Below are positions 15,001 through 35,572 of a stretch of 64,000 nucleotides of DNA, piece after piece. The notes under the pieces were generated by a model. That model was not told where the DNA came from and ran no database searches. It saw only the letters and a list, made by a program, of their open reading frames with translations. A program made the position numbers and the translations under genes. Source of the stretch: Trichoplax adhaerens (taxonomy: Eukaryota; Placozoa; Uniplacotomia; Trichoplacea; Trichoplacidae). Position 1 is the stretch's first letter. Each line of letters opens with the position of its first letter. The stretch is from positions 1,862,251 to 1,926,250 of the forward strand of contig NW_002060948.1 in assembly GCF_000150275.1 (NCBI RefSeq). The letters run 5' to 3'.

Positions 15001-16930
15001 TGGACAACTACAAAGATAGGTATTAGCAACAACCGTACATGTTGCATATGGATGTACACATGGGTTCGAAGCACATGCATTAGCTGAATAAAGAAGTACG
15101 ATAGGTAGTTAGATATAACATCGAATAATTTCGAAGTGGCTTTAAATTATGTCAAGTGAAACCTTCCTTCAAAGGTACTGACCAACACAAATAGAGAATC
15201 AAAGTCATAGAAAGTAATAGCTAGATAAATATTATTTTAATACCATTTTCGCAATTTTTTCCTGTATTCTGCGGATGACAGTTACAACTGTAAGCGTCTG
15301 GGCCAGCGTTGGCACAAGTTCCCCCATTTTTACATGGGCTACTTTGGCAACTATTTAAATCTGTACGTAGTCAAAAGATTAGTAATCGGACATTCTTCAT
15401 TAGCTTATAATGTTATTAGCAGTCTACAGACTTTAGGCTGATAACAGGCTACAAATAACGAAAGTAATATCGCAGTAATTTAAGTTAATTATTAAATGAT
15501 TGTAAATTATACTACTAATTGATGATACATGATTCGTAATAAGCCGTGATTAGTACAGGTTTTATCCAGGCAATTAATACAGTTGTGTAAAAATGTGGAT
15601 ATACTGTAAATCTACTAATTAACTTTAACAATTTTAGTGAAGTCTACATAAGCATCTACGATGGTATTAGTTAGTCCTTGGAGAATTACAGTCAAATGCT
15701 AATAACTCTCTGCTTGTATATTCTATACAGAAAGATAAGAAACAGTCCTTTGCAAGAACTTAGTCACATACTAATAACTCTCTACTCGTATATTAGACAA
15801 AGGAAGATAGGAATCAGCCCTTTAAAATAGCTTTAATATGCTATACGTATGGGATGTGGAATAAACGTCTAACACTGGATTAAGATAAGATCTCTTTTAT
15901 AATTAAATATCGCGTAATCTGTTTACCTTGATTACAGTTTGAACCTGTCCATTGTGAACAACATTTAACCTCAGCTTGAAAACTAAGAAATGATTTCTTG
16001 ATTATTGGTCGTGTTCCTTCTAATCTATACTGAGATTTAGCACCAGAAACAAGATAAAGGCCGTGACTGAATATATCTAATAGATCATCGGCACCTTCTT
16101 GAAAGTCCTTATCCATCACTTTAATATGGAGGTTTACATAACCCTATAGATTGTAAAAATTAAAATTTTTACTGCGTTGGTAAGTAAAACGACAGGAATT
16201 TAAACGACGGAATTTAAACTAATATAGTCGATAATATAATTAATGAAATATCTTATCTTAGTAAATTTACCGTATAGGATTGGATTGTAAAGTTAAGAGG
16301 GTTTGTTTGGCTTGTACTATTCATAACTTCACCAATAGAAAATGACACATTTTGACTCCTTTCCCAATACTTGGTTGTAAAGCTACCAATAGTACAAGGA
16401 TCGGTTGAAGTTTGGGTGTTTAGACAAATAATAAAGTAATATTCACAGGCAGAAAAATTGTCACATTTGTCTCCATTATAATTTCGTTCGTCCGGGTTCC
16501 AGTAATGATCAAATTGTAAAGTAAATTCAGCATGGCTAGTAGTAGAACAAGCGCTAGCCTAAATACATACAAAGATTATAAAATAGAATAGGGCGATGAA
16601 TATATTCGTTCTACCATTCTTTTAATAGTGTTGTTAGATTGATTCTACAGCAATAGAAATATTATAACATTTAAAATAATTGTACTACTTCTACTTTCTA
16701 CATATAATTTTATAGACTAGGAAAAACAGATAGCCCTGAAGTTTACTTTACATGATATAAATCTAGCATCACTCCATTCGTGTATTATCCACAGAACAAG
16801 AAAAAAATTTTAAAAACAATATATTATCAGACCAATCAAAAATATCTTGTAGTCATTCCAAACTTATTCGACTTACCTCAACAGATATTGTAAAGGCTAA
16901 AAGAAGCAATAATACAAACAAAACTTTCAT
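1..16930 (-). CDS. Gene A: giant Jagged-like EGF-repeat membrane protein, 3' end cut by window edge
   Basis: I rebuilt 37 exons by joining GT-AG boundaries that keep frame. Order from the N-terminus: signal peptide, MNNL-type domain, truncated DSL, about 52 EGF repeats, VWC-type region, membrane-proximal module and the start of a transmembrane helix. About 2390 codons are visible; the tail lies left of the window. Exons 4-26 carry one EGF each with phase 1-1 borders, and the 3' exons carry many. Many EGFs keep the C-x-S-x-P-C O-glucose and C-x4-S/T-C O-fucose patterns and the D/N-I-N/D-E-C calcium-binding start. The family parallel is Jagged/Serrate, but human JAG1 has 16 EGFs and a full DSL. 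One base in exon 31 breaks the frame (see 3734-3737), so the gene is either intact with a sequence error or damaged. Introns over 300 bases at 399-781, 1876-2632, 6077-6919, 11374-11917, 13493-14019, 14574-14969 and 16559-16876 show nothing I can interpret. Confidence 0.85.
263..919 (-). CDS. Gene A exons 35-36: membrane-proximal module
   Basis: Exon 35 (782-919) is 138 bases, phase 0-0, and reads [17 protein letters not shown] then a second cysteine. Exon 36 (263-398) continues with an alanine-rich helix-like stretch. The 138-base exon exists at identical length in all four genes and aligns with the I-C-S-E-L-R-N-L part of Jagged just before the transmembrane segment. The last donor is GTACGT (262-257), phase 1. 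Confidence 0.8.
1013..1421 (-). CDS. Gene A exons 33-34: VWC-type cysteine-rich region
   Basis: Exon 33 (1312-1421) has the VWC pattern [17 protein letters not shown]. Exon 34 (1013-1228) opens with VWCGATYC, close to the K-V-W-C-G-P-R-P-C stretch of Jagged, and carries further spaced cysteines. The same two-exon arrangement (110 bases, then 216-240 bases) recurs in genes B, C and D. In Jagged this module lies between the EGF array and the membrane. Confidence 0.85.
1502..1875 (-). CDS. Gene A exon 32: last three EGFs
   Basis: The exon first completes the EGF begun in exon 31 (LGFTGSLC), then encodes three EGFs starting NIDDC, NIQEC and EIDEC. It enters with one base and leaves with one base (donor GTAGGC at 1501-1496). 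The array ends here and the VWC region follows. Confidence 0.85.
2633..4371 (-). CDS. Gene A exon 31: giant exon with about 15 EGFs and one frame break
   Basis: An uninterrupted 1739-base exon encodes the end of one EGF, 14 full EGFs and the start of another. All but one linker are of the D/N-I-D/N-E/D-C kind. The length fits the flanking phases (2 bases in, 2 bases out) only if one base is removed. The EGF pattern breaks at the A-run 3734-3737, where GKSC should continue into DNCTLNPC. Reading on in the same frame meets a stop at 3718-3716. Both sides of the break are otherwise intact. The atypical join with no normal linker also occurs in gene C around 54575-54605. Confidence 0.8.
3734..3737 (-). 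other. One-base frame break in gene A exon 31
   Basis: The minus strand reads TCG TGT TTT AGA CAA TTG and then stops. With three T instead of four it would read Ser-Cys-Leu-Asp-Asn-Cys, matching the gene C counterpart GKSCIDSC. A homopolymer error in the assembly, a polymorphism or a real inactivating mutation are all possible. All other exon joins of gene A keep frame. Confidence 0.75.
4728..5210. repeat. Three diverged tandem copies, about 171 bp, in a gene A intron
   Basis: Copies start near 4728, 4899 and 5071 and share strings such as GAATAGCAAA...GGTCT, GTGATTTA and ATGGAATTT. They fill much of the intron 4372-5377. No coding potential is seen. Confidence 0.75.
5378..6076 (-). CDS. Gene A exons 29-30: EGFs with split units at both ends
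   Basis: Exon 29 (6027-6076) is a 50-base half EGF ending at C3 (phase 0, donor GTACGA). Exon 30 (5378-5933) completes it, carries four full EGFs, then stops inside a sixth after PCQNG in phase 1; exon 31 continues with [12 protein letters not shown]. The joins restore normal EGF spacing exactly, which supports both borders. Confidence 0.8.
6920..7593 (-). CDS. Gene A exons 27-28: four-EGF exon then one EGF
   Basis: Exon 27 (7132-7593) reads 154 codons without a break and holds four calcium-binding EGFs joined by N-I-D-E-C type linkers. The first is slightly longer ([18 protein letters not shown]). Exon 28 (6920-7033) adds one EGF starting DIDNC. This marks the change from one-EGF exons to multi-EGF exons. 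Borders are phase 1, donors GTAACG and GTAAGC. Confidence 0.85.
7684..15360 (-). CDS. Gene A exons 4-26: 23 single-EGF exons
   Basis: Each exon is 108-120 bases, phase 1-1, and encodes one six-cysteine EGF. Exon spans: 15244-15360, 14970-15083, 14457-14573, 14236-14343, 14020-14136, 13373-13492, 13152-13271, 12918-13034, 11918-12034, 11260-11373, 11057-11173, 10806-10922, 10581-10697, 10273-10389, 9956-10069, 9669-9785, 9439-9549, 9233-9349, 9044-9157, 8839-8955, 8589-8702, 8297-8413, 7684-7797. From 11373 leftward two kinds alternate: DLNxC...NTGP...GFTG and NINEC...NWTG/DWTG. A few donors are unusual after GT (GTCGGT at 11056-11051, GTCTTA at 8588-8583, GTGCGT at 13151-13146). Because every exon is symmetric, any one could be skipped without a frame change. 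Confidence 0.85.
7940..8180. repeat. Two tandem copies, about 124 bp, in a gene A intron
   Basis: Both copies contain TATATTGAG, TTCTAATCAA, GTAGAGAA and TACTGTAT in the same order. The repeat lies in the intron 7798-8296. Confidence 0.7.
12512..12787. repeat. Two tandem copies, about 135 bp, in a gene A intron
   Basis: Copies start near 12512 and 12647 with TATTTAAAAGA and share ACTAATTTAT and GCTAT. The intron is 12035-12917 (883 bases). The segment before it, 12330-12500, has several looser CTGCAAATT-like pieces that may be older copies. Confidence 0.65.
15672..15823. repeat. Two tandem copies, about 72 bp, in a gene A intron
   Basis: Both copies start with AGTCCTT and contain CTAATAACTCTCT followed by CGTATATT or TTGTATATT. 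They lie in the intron 15361-15926, where the rest of the DSL domain would have been expected. Confidence 0.7.
15927..16143 (-). CDS. Gene A exon 3: end of MNNL plus truncated DSL
   Basis: The exon encodes 72 codons plus one base. It starts GYVNLHIKV (compare the W-P-x-x-F-T-L-x-V start of this segment in Jagged) and ends [17 protein letters not shown]. This final piece matches the first two DSL cysteines (V-x-C...YYG..C). The remaining four DSL cysteines and the R-P-R-D-D loop are absent, and the next exon is already an EGF. I see no coding stretch for the rest of DSL in the 566-base intron that follows. Confidence 0.75.
16271..16558 (-). CDS. Gene A exon 2: MNNL-type Notch-ligand N-terminal domain, first part
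   Basis: These 96 codons hold the four-cysteine core seen in MNNL (C2-like) domains of DSL ligands: [18 protein letters not shown] followed by a fourth cysteine in DPCTIG, then an aromatic/Asn stretch. Genes B and C have the same core at the same exon position. Phase is 0 on both sides. In Delta/Jagged this domain binds lipid and sits just before DSL. Confidence 0.8.
16877..16930 (-). CDS. Gene A exon 1: signal peptide
   Basis: The ATG at 16930-16928 opens 18 codons reading [18 protein letters not shown], a lysine followed by a leucine-rich core, as expected for a signal peptide. The donor GTAAGT is at 16876-16871, phase 0. Genes B and C also begin with a 19-21 codon signal exon ending in phase 0, which supports this start. 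Confidence 0.85.
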
Positions 16931-19900
16931 GGTTGGAGTGCAGATAACTGTTTCGATTAAGTACAATAAAATCAGCTATAAAATTGCTTTCAATGATGTA
17001 GTCTTTACTAGTAGCCATAAGTGGCAACCGCCAACTTGAGTATAACCCGCTAATTAACCAGACACGTTTCTTCTCCAATTAATAGCGAGGTATAAAAAGC
17101 AGAGGCTTTCACCTATAATATCGAACCAAATTAATAGCTATGCTATAAAATATAATAGCGGTAAAATTAAATCAACAATTTCTAAGTTATTTAATAGTTA
17201 ATTTAGGCGAGAAGAAATATTATCGATCGCTATCGGTAAGCTATTTGCCATCGCTATTTCTATAAATCTCTCAAACATTTAGCTTTAGGGTGTGACGAAA
17301 GTTTACCCATGAGTGACAGAGTGATTAAGTCAACAAATAATAAAATAGATTCAGTATGCAGATCGAGAATCTGTAACGAACATTTTAAGCGAAGTACAGA
17401 AATCTTTCACTGGCGAAGTAATAAACGGTGATAGAAGTTGAACTTAATCCTATTATTTAAGAATATTAGGTAGGCAGTCTTATTAAAACGTTACTGGATA
17501 ATCATTCAAGACTATTTTGTAGTGAAGGAATATTTAATTTATAACTAAAAGTCAGACTCAAATTCGATGTTTACTCAAATATGCCACTAAGCTGACGGCA
17601 AAATCAAGAACTTGGGGTCGTATTAACTTTAAATCAAAGTAACTATTACATGATTATTTAGGATCTAACACCCATCACCTTAAAGATAAATGACATCTAT
17701 AGGATTTTCGATTTCTGCAATTGACCAATTTATAAGTTTACAAGTTAAATATGGCATTAACTGCGTCATTATAGTTAACTTAAGGCGAGGATGGGAAATG
17801 ATCAGTTTAAGTCTAGACAGCATACGAGTTGTAGATTTGAATCTGACATCTACTTCGATAGCAACTGTAATCAAGTGTCGGTAACGACCAGACCAATAAA
17901 GTAAGACTATAGCGGTGATTTTCTAAGTATACTTGGCTGATTCTAGAGATATCAAATAGATTGATGCTGTTATTTCTATCTTGGTACGTAGTGTTAATTA
18001 AAGTACGGGAACATCATAAAGCTGTAAGCCGGCTACAAAATTTCAAATAGTTAGACTATAAACTTCATTATAAAGGTGTTCAGTAAATATATCATGGCTT
18101 TAAAATAATAACTTTGTAGGTTTAGTTAAAGACCCGATGATATAGATCTATTCACGCTAAAAGACTTTACAGCTACTAGTGACTCTATCAAATCAATCTC
18201 TCTCTAGAAGCTTGACCGTTTAATACAAACAAAGCTAATATCGGACAGTAATATCAAAATCTAATCATGTTTAAATACAAAGTTTAGTACATTATTTATA
18301 ATTTATTATCGAAACTGGAAACAAAATTTTAGAATACAATTATTTAAACTACCTTGAAATAAGATTAGAATGTGATAGAATTTAAGCAGAAATAGCAATT
18401 AATACAACCACCTGTTTTGACTGACATTGTGAGTGGAGTTTAAATTAAGTTTCACAATCTAATTCAAGTTATTGAAATAACTTAAAGATTTACTTAATTA
18501 AACTTATGATCAAATTTATAGTGTATTTGGATTGTACTGTAACTGTAATCTACTGATAAATATAGACATTTTGTACTGATCTTATATTTAGACATATCTA
18601 CAGTCTGTTCGCTCTACATTCAAATATGGCTTACTACATTTAGTTATTACAGTCCTCGCTATTTTCTATAATCATCTGCTATTCTATAACCCGTTATGGT
18701 ATATGTTGTATCTAATCCTACAATCATGTTCTCTGCATGTTTTCTAAAGCTATAGCTATAAATACCGCCGTTTTCTACCTTAGATTTCTTAATTTGCATT
18801 ATTAGTCACAGTTAGTATTCACACTTTACTCACGGCAGCTACCACGCTGATCTACCGTAATTATCACATTGTACCTTACTCTCTACAATAAAGTATCCTC
18901 TTTTCTTAAGCTCCTTGTGCAATTCTCTGCATGGCAACTAAAACCTCATTATCTGACTCTTCGAACCCTCCTGCACAAAATTAAATTGTGCTTTTAAGTG
19001 CCGTCATTTTAGTCATCTTTAAAAAGGCATTCCCCCTACACCTAATTTGACCATGATAACTTCAAGAATAGTAATTAAAACTTACCAGGAACTTCTTGAT
19101 TGATGAACGGAAAAATATGATCGAGATTTGAGAGCTGTACACTCTCTTGAATAATAATAATATATGAAATAAGCTTTAGGTAACTACTTCCGATTATAGC
19201 TTTACTTACTGAAATGTTCAGTTGATCTCATTGATAACGAGTGGAATAATGCAATTCATCTAGATCGTATGCTAGATCGTAATATCTACAACTATGATTA
19301 TATCTTAGCTTAGATGTATATAGTTTTCTAAGGATACTATGAAATCAATTTAGATAGAGTTTATCATAGTAATTGTATAACAGTATGACGAACCCAGACA
19401 ATAATAATTATAAGTAGAAGTGGCGCTAAGAATTCTACATTACCCTCTCTTAGCGTAGGATTAGACAATAACATAATACATAATTCATGATCGTTATAGA
19501 AACAATTGAAGTGATTTCCATATTAATAATCCGATTGGAAAGCTTACCTAATAATAGATTAGTGTCAAGCTAACATATAAGTTTATCGTTTGTTTATTTC
19601 ATATTAAACTATACATACAATTCTATACTTTTATTGATATATGAGTAGGGCTTAGAACTCGACCCTACTACGGCATAACTTTTGTAGAGTCTACGCCCAT
19701 ATTCTGACGAAAGAATCTCTTTCTGTTACTAAGCAACGGTTAATTTCCAACACCTAGACTTTTATGGCATGATATTCTCTCATTTGTGGTAATGATAAGC
19801 CATATTATATTCTTTCTTCCTGAACTAATTATCATATAATAGGTATCTATTTATTAACTCAATACATTGGGGTGACAGCAATGAATTAAATCACTAGATT

Positions 19901-20087
19901 TAATCTAGAAGCTACTTGATTACTAGAATATTAACATCAAGATGGTTGATTAATCTTTTAGAAAGGAGATTTATTGTGGGCTTTGGTCCAGACATTAGCG
20001 AAAGTAAGATTACAATGTACTATTAATGACTACACGTATTTTCCAATCAGTTTCCATACCGTACGTCATTATACAATGGTAATCATA

Positions 20088-20345
20088 TTTTAATTACACA
20101 GTACGCAATATATTGTGTAAAGTATTAAAGTAGGTAAATCAGTTCCCTCTACCGTTATTGGGTAAAAGTTAAAAGCTCTGTACACAAGTTTTACGTCAAG
20201 ACTATACGACACACTAATAGCTCTTATTTAATTACACCGTATAGTATGCTATACACTGATTAAAATAGGTGCTATTTCATAGATTGCTTATAATCCGATA
20301 CGGTAGAATTAAAATTAGCTTTTGTACACGTACTTGAAATTTATC
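20088..20345. repeat. Probable two-copy tandem duplication, about 140 bp
   Basis: TTTAATTACAC followed by a GTA and an AGTATTAAAGTAGGT or GATTAAAATAGGT block, then a CTCTGTACAC or CTTTTGTACAC block, occur twice in order. Divergence is high, so the call is tentative. Confidence 0.45.
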
Positions 20346-22554
20346 ACCGTAATGATCTTATTTTATTAAAGGAGTAACCGTATACCACACCATAGGCCTT
20401 ATGTAAAGTAAGGAAGTCAAAATTAATAGGATCTCATACGTATATCTAGAATGCAAAAACGATAATGCAGTATTCTTATTCCTGTAGTAGCAATTACAGC
20501 ATTTAGCAAACAATAATACTAACGGTTACTTTAATTCTATATTGGTAAATTTTTGATGTAATTTTTATTATGAAATTATACACGCTATGTAATATGTCTC
20601 TAAGGATCTTGCATTATGTAAGATCTAACATTGAATATGCATTCTAACATTAAAAAACTGGTATTAACCAGGTGAAAGAATTTTTTGTGCTTAGGCTTTA
20701 TTATTGTCAGAAAAAATTGTAACGTATCTACGGTTACTCCCTGTATCATAGTTCACAGTTAATCTTAGAAGCTCTATTCATAACCTTTGCTTGATAGTTC
20801 ACCAAAGACCTGATTAACGTCTAAAGAATCTACGATATAGAATTAGCTTGACAATTTGCCAAGATCGATCGAAAAGTCCCAGCAACTCAATAAATTTTAG
20901 CAGATTTTCTCTTTGACTATCGATTTTTAGTTACACCCTGACAAGTTAATTCTTTAAAGGTGTTAAAAATAGAATAAGAATAAATATAAAATTGAATATT
21001 ACCTGTGTATTGATTTATTTTATTACCTTTAAAATATAGCACATCTTGTGTGTAAAAAGTTTGAAGAGTATTTATGATCTTTTTATTAAGTTTTTAATAT
21101 TAGAGTCAATGATGTCTGTGTGATTGTTCTCAAACTATGTCAAGAGGATAGCGAACACATTAGAAAGTGTGTATTTATTGAAGATCAAACTGAATGCGCA
21201 CGTAGACTTTTAAACTGAGACTATTTTTCGTTGCTTAACTAACTTTAAGCTATTCTACGAAGTAGAATCATAATATTTAGGTTTTAGAGTATTAATCCTA
21301 TTGCATAAATGCTAATCAGTACACTAATTATAACATATACGCTAGTACTTCGTTTACTATAATAATCTAATCTGGAATATTCTAACAATTAATTACGATA
21401 TGATACTGTGAATGCATTAAAAAAAAATTTCATACATATGCAGATAATTTTTTAGAGCTGCTAACTTTTAAGACTTTGAGTTTATGGCGTTAACAATAAC
21501 TAAATAGAATGAAATCAAAATTTATTTCATTGCTAACGATTATGATATAATCTGCAATTGTGTAGCGTTAAATATACTTAGACTATAGTTGTATCTAGCT
21601 ACGATAACCATTTTACCAGATTATTTAAACGTCATTCAAATAGAATAGAAATCTTCCCACACGTTCCCATTATCTTTTACTAGTAAGTTACTGCAAAACA
21701 GAACGGTAACACAAACTTTGATTATATTGAAATAATTATGAAGATTCGATTAGATTCGTAAACTAACAATATTCTTACCATCTTTTCTCCGTTATACTTT
21801 TAATCTGTGTAAGACAGTGTAATATTGTATTCTAAGTTGATGATGTATTTAGTAATGTCTACTGTAATTATTGTGTTTCACGAGTGATAGATATTCCGTT
21901 GGAGGCTTAAGTATTGAGTATAGCTAGCTTAGTAACTGTATCCTTTTGAAGAGGAGTGCTACAGCGCTCACACTAGAGCTTCACATGAAAGGTGTAAACT
22001 ATCCTGTATTTGAGATGCTAATACTGAAGTGTGTAGCAAGTATTAGAGGTCCTCAGCTGATCGATTACGTCGTATCTTTGTGAACGAGGTTTTGTTCAAT
22101 AAATCTTAATTTTCTAAAGTCTTGAAGATTCTTAATCTATCAACCTCACAATCTGCAATGTTACCTATAAATGTTACAACCTCTTTTTTTCTGCAACAGT
22201 TGTATTAAATTAAGTTCCAAGGGTACATACTCAAAATTGTAAAAAGAACTAAGAATTTAAAGTTTTACATCTACTTTACTAATGGTTTATAGGGACAGTA
22301 AAATAGCACCATGTGTGCTCAATCAATACAACGATGGCATCAAATACCAATAAACTGATCAATATTCGCAATGTTACACTGTTTGTAAATCTATAACTTA
22401 TGCATTTAGTTTGCCTTGGATATAGCCATGACTTTTGTAGCTACAATAGCACTTTATACTCGTTCTATTTATTAGCAACATCTTCAAAACTGGTGATATT
22501 AGAAGAAATTCAGGCCTTGTGTAAACTCTCTACAGTATTCTAATTTTGGGTCTC

Positions 22555-23375
22555 TCCATCAATACCGCGTGTATTATAGATTACATGGCGATATTATCTA
22601 TCATCCATTCCATCATTCGATATTTATATCAACGCAAGTGTGTTTTTATTTTGAAGTTGCTAATACGACTAGAACTACCATCAATACTGCATGTATGTAT
22701 TATAAATTATATCGCGATCATCCATTCCATTATCCGATATTTATATCTATACAAGTTTGTTGTTCCATTTTAGAGTTACTAATGTCACTAGTTCTGCCAT
22801 CGATATCACTAGAACCATCACCAATGTAACATAAACTATAAATTACATCGCAACATTACCCACCATCCATTCAATTTAAAATATTTATATCTATACAAGT
22901 GTATACTTCTATTTTAGAGTTACTAATGCCAATAGAACTATCATCAATGCTATATGTACTATAGATTATATTGCGATACTACCGATCATCCATTCCATTA
23001 TGCAATATTCATATCTATACTAGTGTGTACTTCTATTTTGAAGTTGCTAATACCACCAGGACCATCATCAATGCTGTGTTGACTATAGGTTATATCACGA
23101 TACTACACATCATCCATTCTATTATTCAATATTCATATCTATACAAGTGTATTTTCCTATTTTGGAATCGCTAATATCGCTAGAAATATCATCAATGCTA
23201 CGAGCATTATAGATTACATCGCGATATTCCCATAATCCATACCAATTGCAATATTCAATATTCATATCTATACAAGTGTGTTTTCCTATTTTGGAGTTGC
23301 TAATACCACTAGCACTACCATCAATACTACGTATATTACATCACGATGTTACCCATCGTCCATCTCATTATCCTT
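22555..23375. repeat. Minisatellite, six to seven copies of about 125-135 bp
   Basis: The unit contains ATTATAGATTACAT, CATCCATTC, ATATTTATATCTATACAAGTGT, TTTTGGAGTTGCTAATA and ACTACCATCAAT in fixed order and repeats about six times plus a partial copy. Copies differ by substitutions and small gaps. Short open frames seen in it (22546-23174) only reflect the repeat. It lies about 0.8-1.6 kb upstream of gene B's start codon. Confidence 0.85.
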
Positions 23376-24153
23376 CTAAATTAACTATGACAACCGATCA
23401 ATAGATAGATTATAAAGCATTAAGCTTAATGAACAAATAACATTAGCACACAGCATGAATCTATCCACTGATATTTTATTGACAATTAATATGTGACTGG
23501 TACGGTGATTCTCTTGTAGCTTATCGATACTATTGGTTAGATAAAATAAAAAGCTCTGTTGTCATGTTAATCGTTAACGGTTTTATGCATTATTCATTTT
23601 CTATGACATAATTGTGCATGGGATCCGATCCTTGTGACAAAAAGGAATAGAGATAGTCCGGCCCGATTGAAGCCATTTCCCATGCTCTATTCTGGAAATT
23701 TATAGTAAGTTAACCTAATTTGTAGCATTTTATATTGATTAAAATTAGTTATAGTCTATTTTATGATTATAAAAGAGAATTAAAGCTCACGAAAGAAATT
23801 CTTATAAACCAATTTGCCTTCAATAAGATACGGAAATAGTCAAGTGTGAGCAGCTCTGTATCTCAATATATTGTTATTGCGCTTAGCGCCAATGCCCTAA
23901 TCTTTAATCTACCTACTAGATATTGTATAGACTGATCATGATGCTGTAAAGACTTTAATGTTAGAATTACATGTCTATCGATAGTAGAAATTTTCAATTA
24001 GTAAACAAAATAAGATTGAGAAACTTTTAAATTTTACTGATTTCAGTACGTATAACCAATTACTATCATAATGTAGACCGAAGACATAAGGTATATTCTA
24101 ATTCGATCCCTCTATTATGTCTTGTATTTAGATCAGCACCGTACAAGTCGAGA

Positions 24154-35572
<11,419 letters not shown>

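Larger units (their letters stand above)
16931..24153. other. 7.2-kb region between divergent genes A and B
   Basis: This is the shared upstream region of genes A (leftward) and B (rightward). I see no open frame with EGF, MNNL or other recognisable features; short open frames at 17680-17884 on both strands look random. It holds a minisatellite at 22555-23375 and a weaker duplication at about 20088-20330. Promoters of both genes probably lie here, but I cannot point to one. Confidence 0.6.

Noticed and set aside
17091-17099. TATAAAAAG as a TATA box
   Set aside because: It is on the plus strand, pointing away from gene A, and far from gene B; chance is likely in AT-rich DNA.
17680-17884. Overlapping open frames of 64 codons on both strands in the A-B intergenic region
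   Set aside because: No recognisable motif, no splice context and no repeat in the paralogous regions.
21654-21661. TTCCCACA, a match to the CSL/Su(H) site (TGTGGGAA), in the A-B intergenic region
   Set aside because: With the site's degeneracy about one match is expected by chance in 7 kb on both strands; there is no cluster or paired site.
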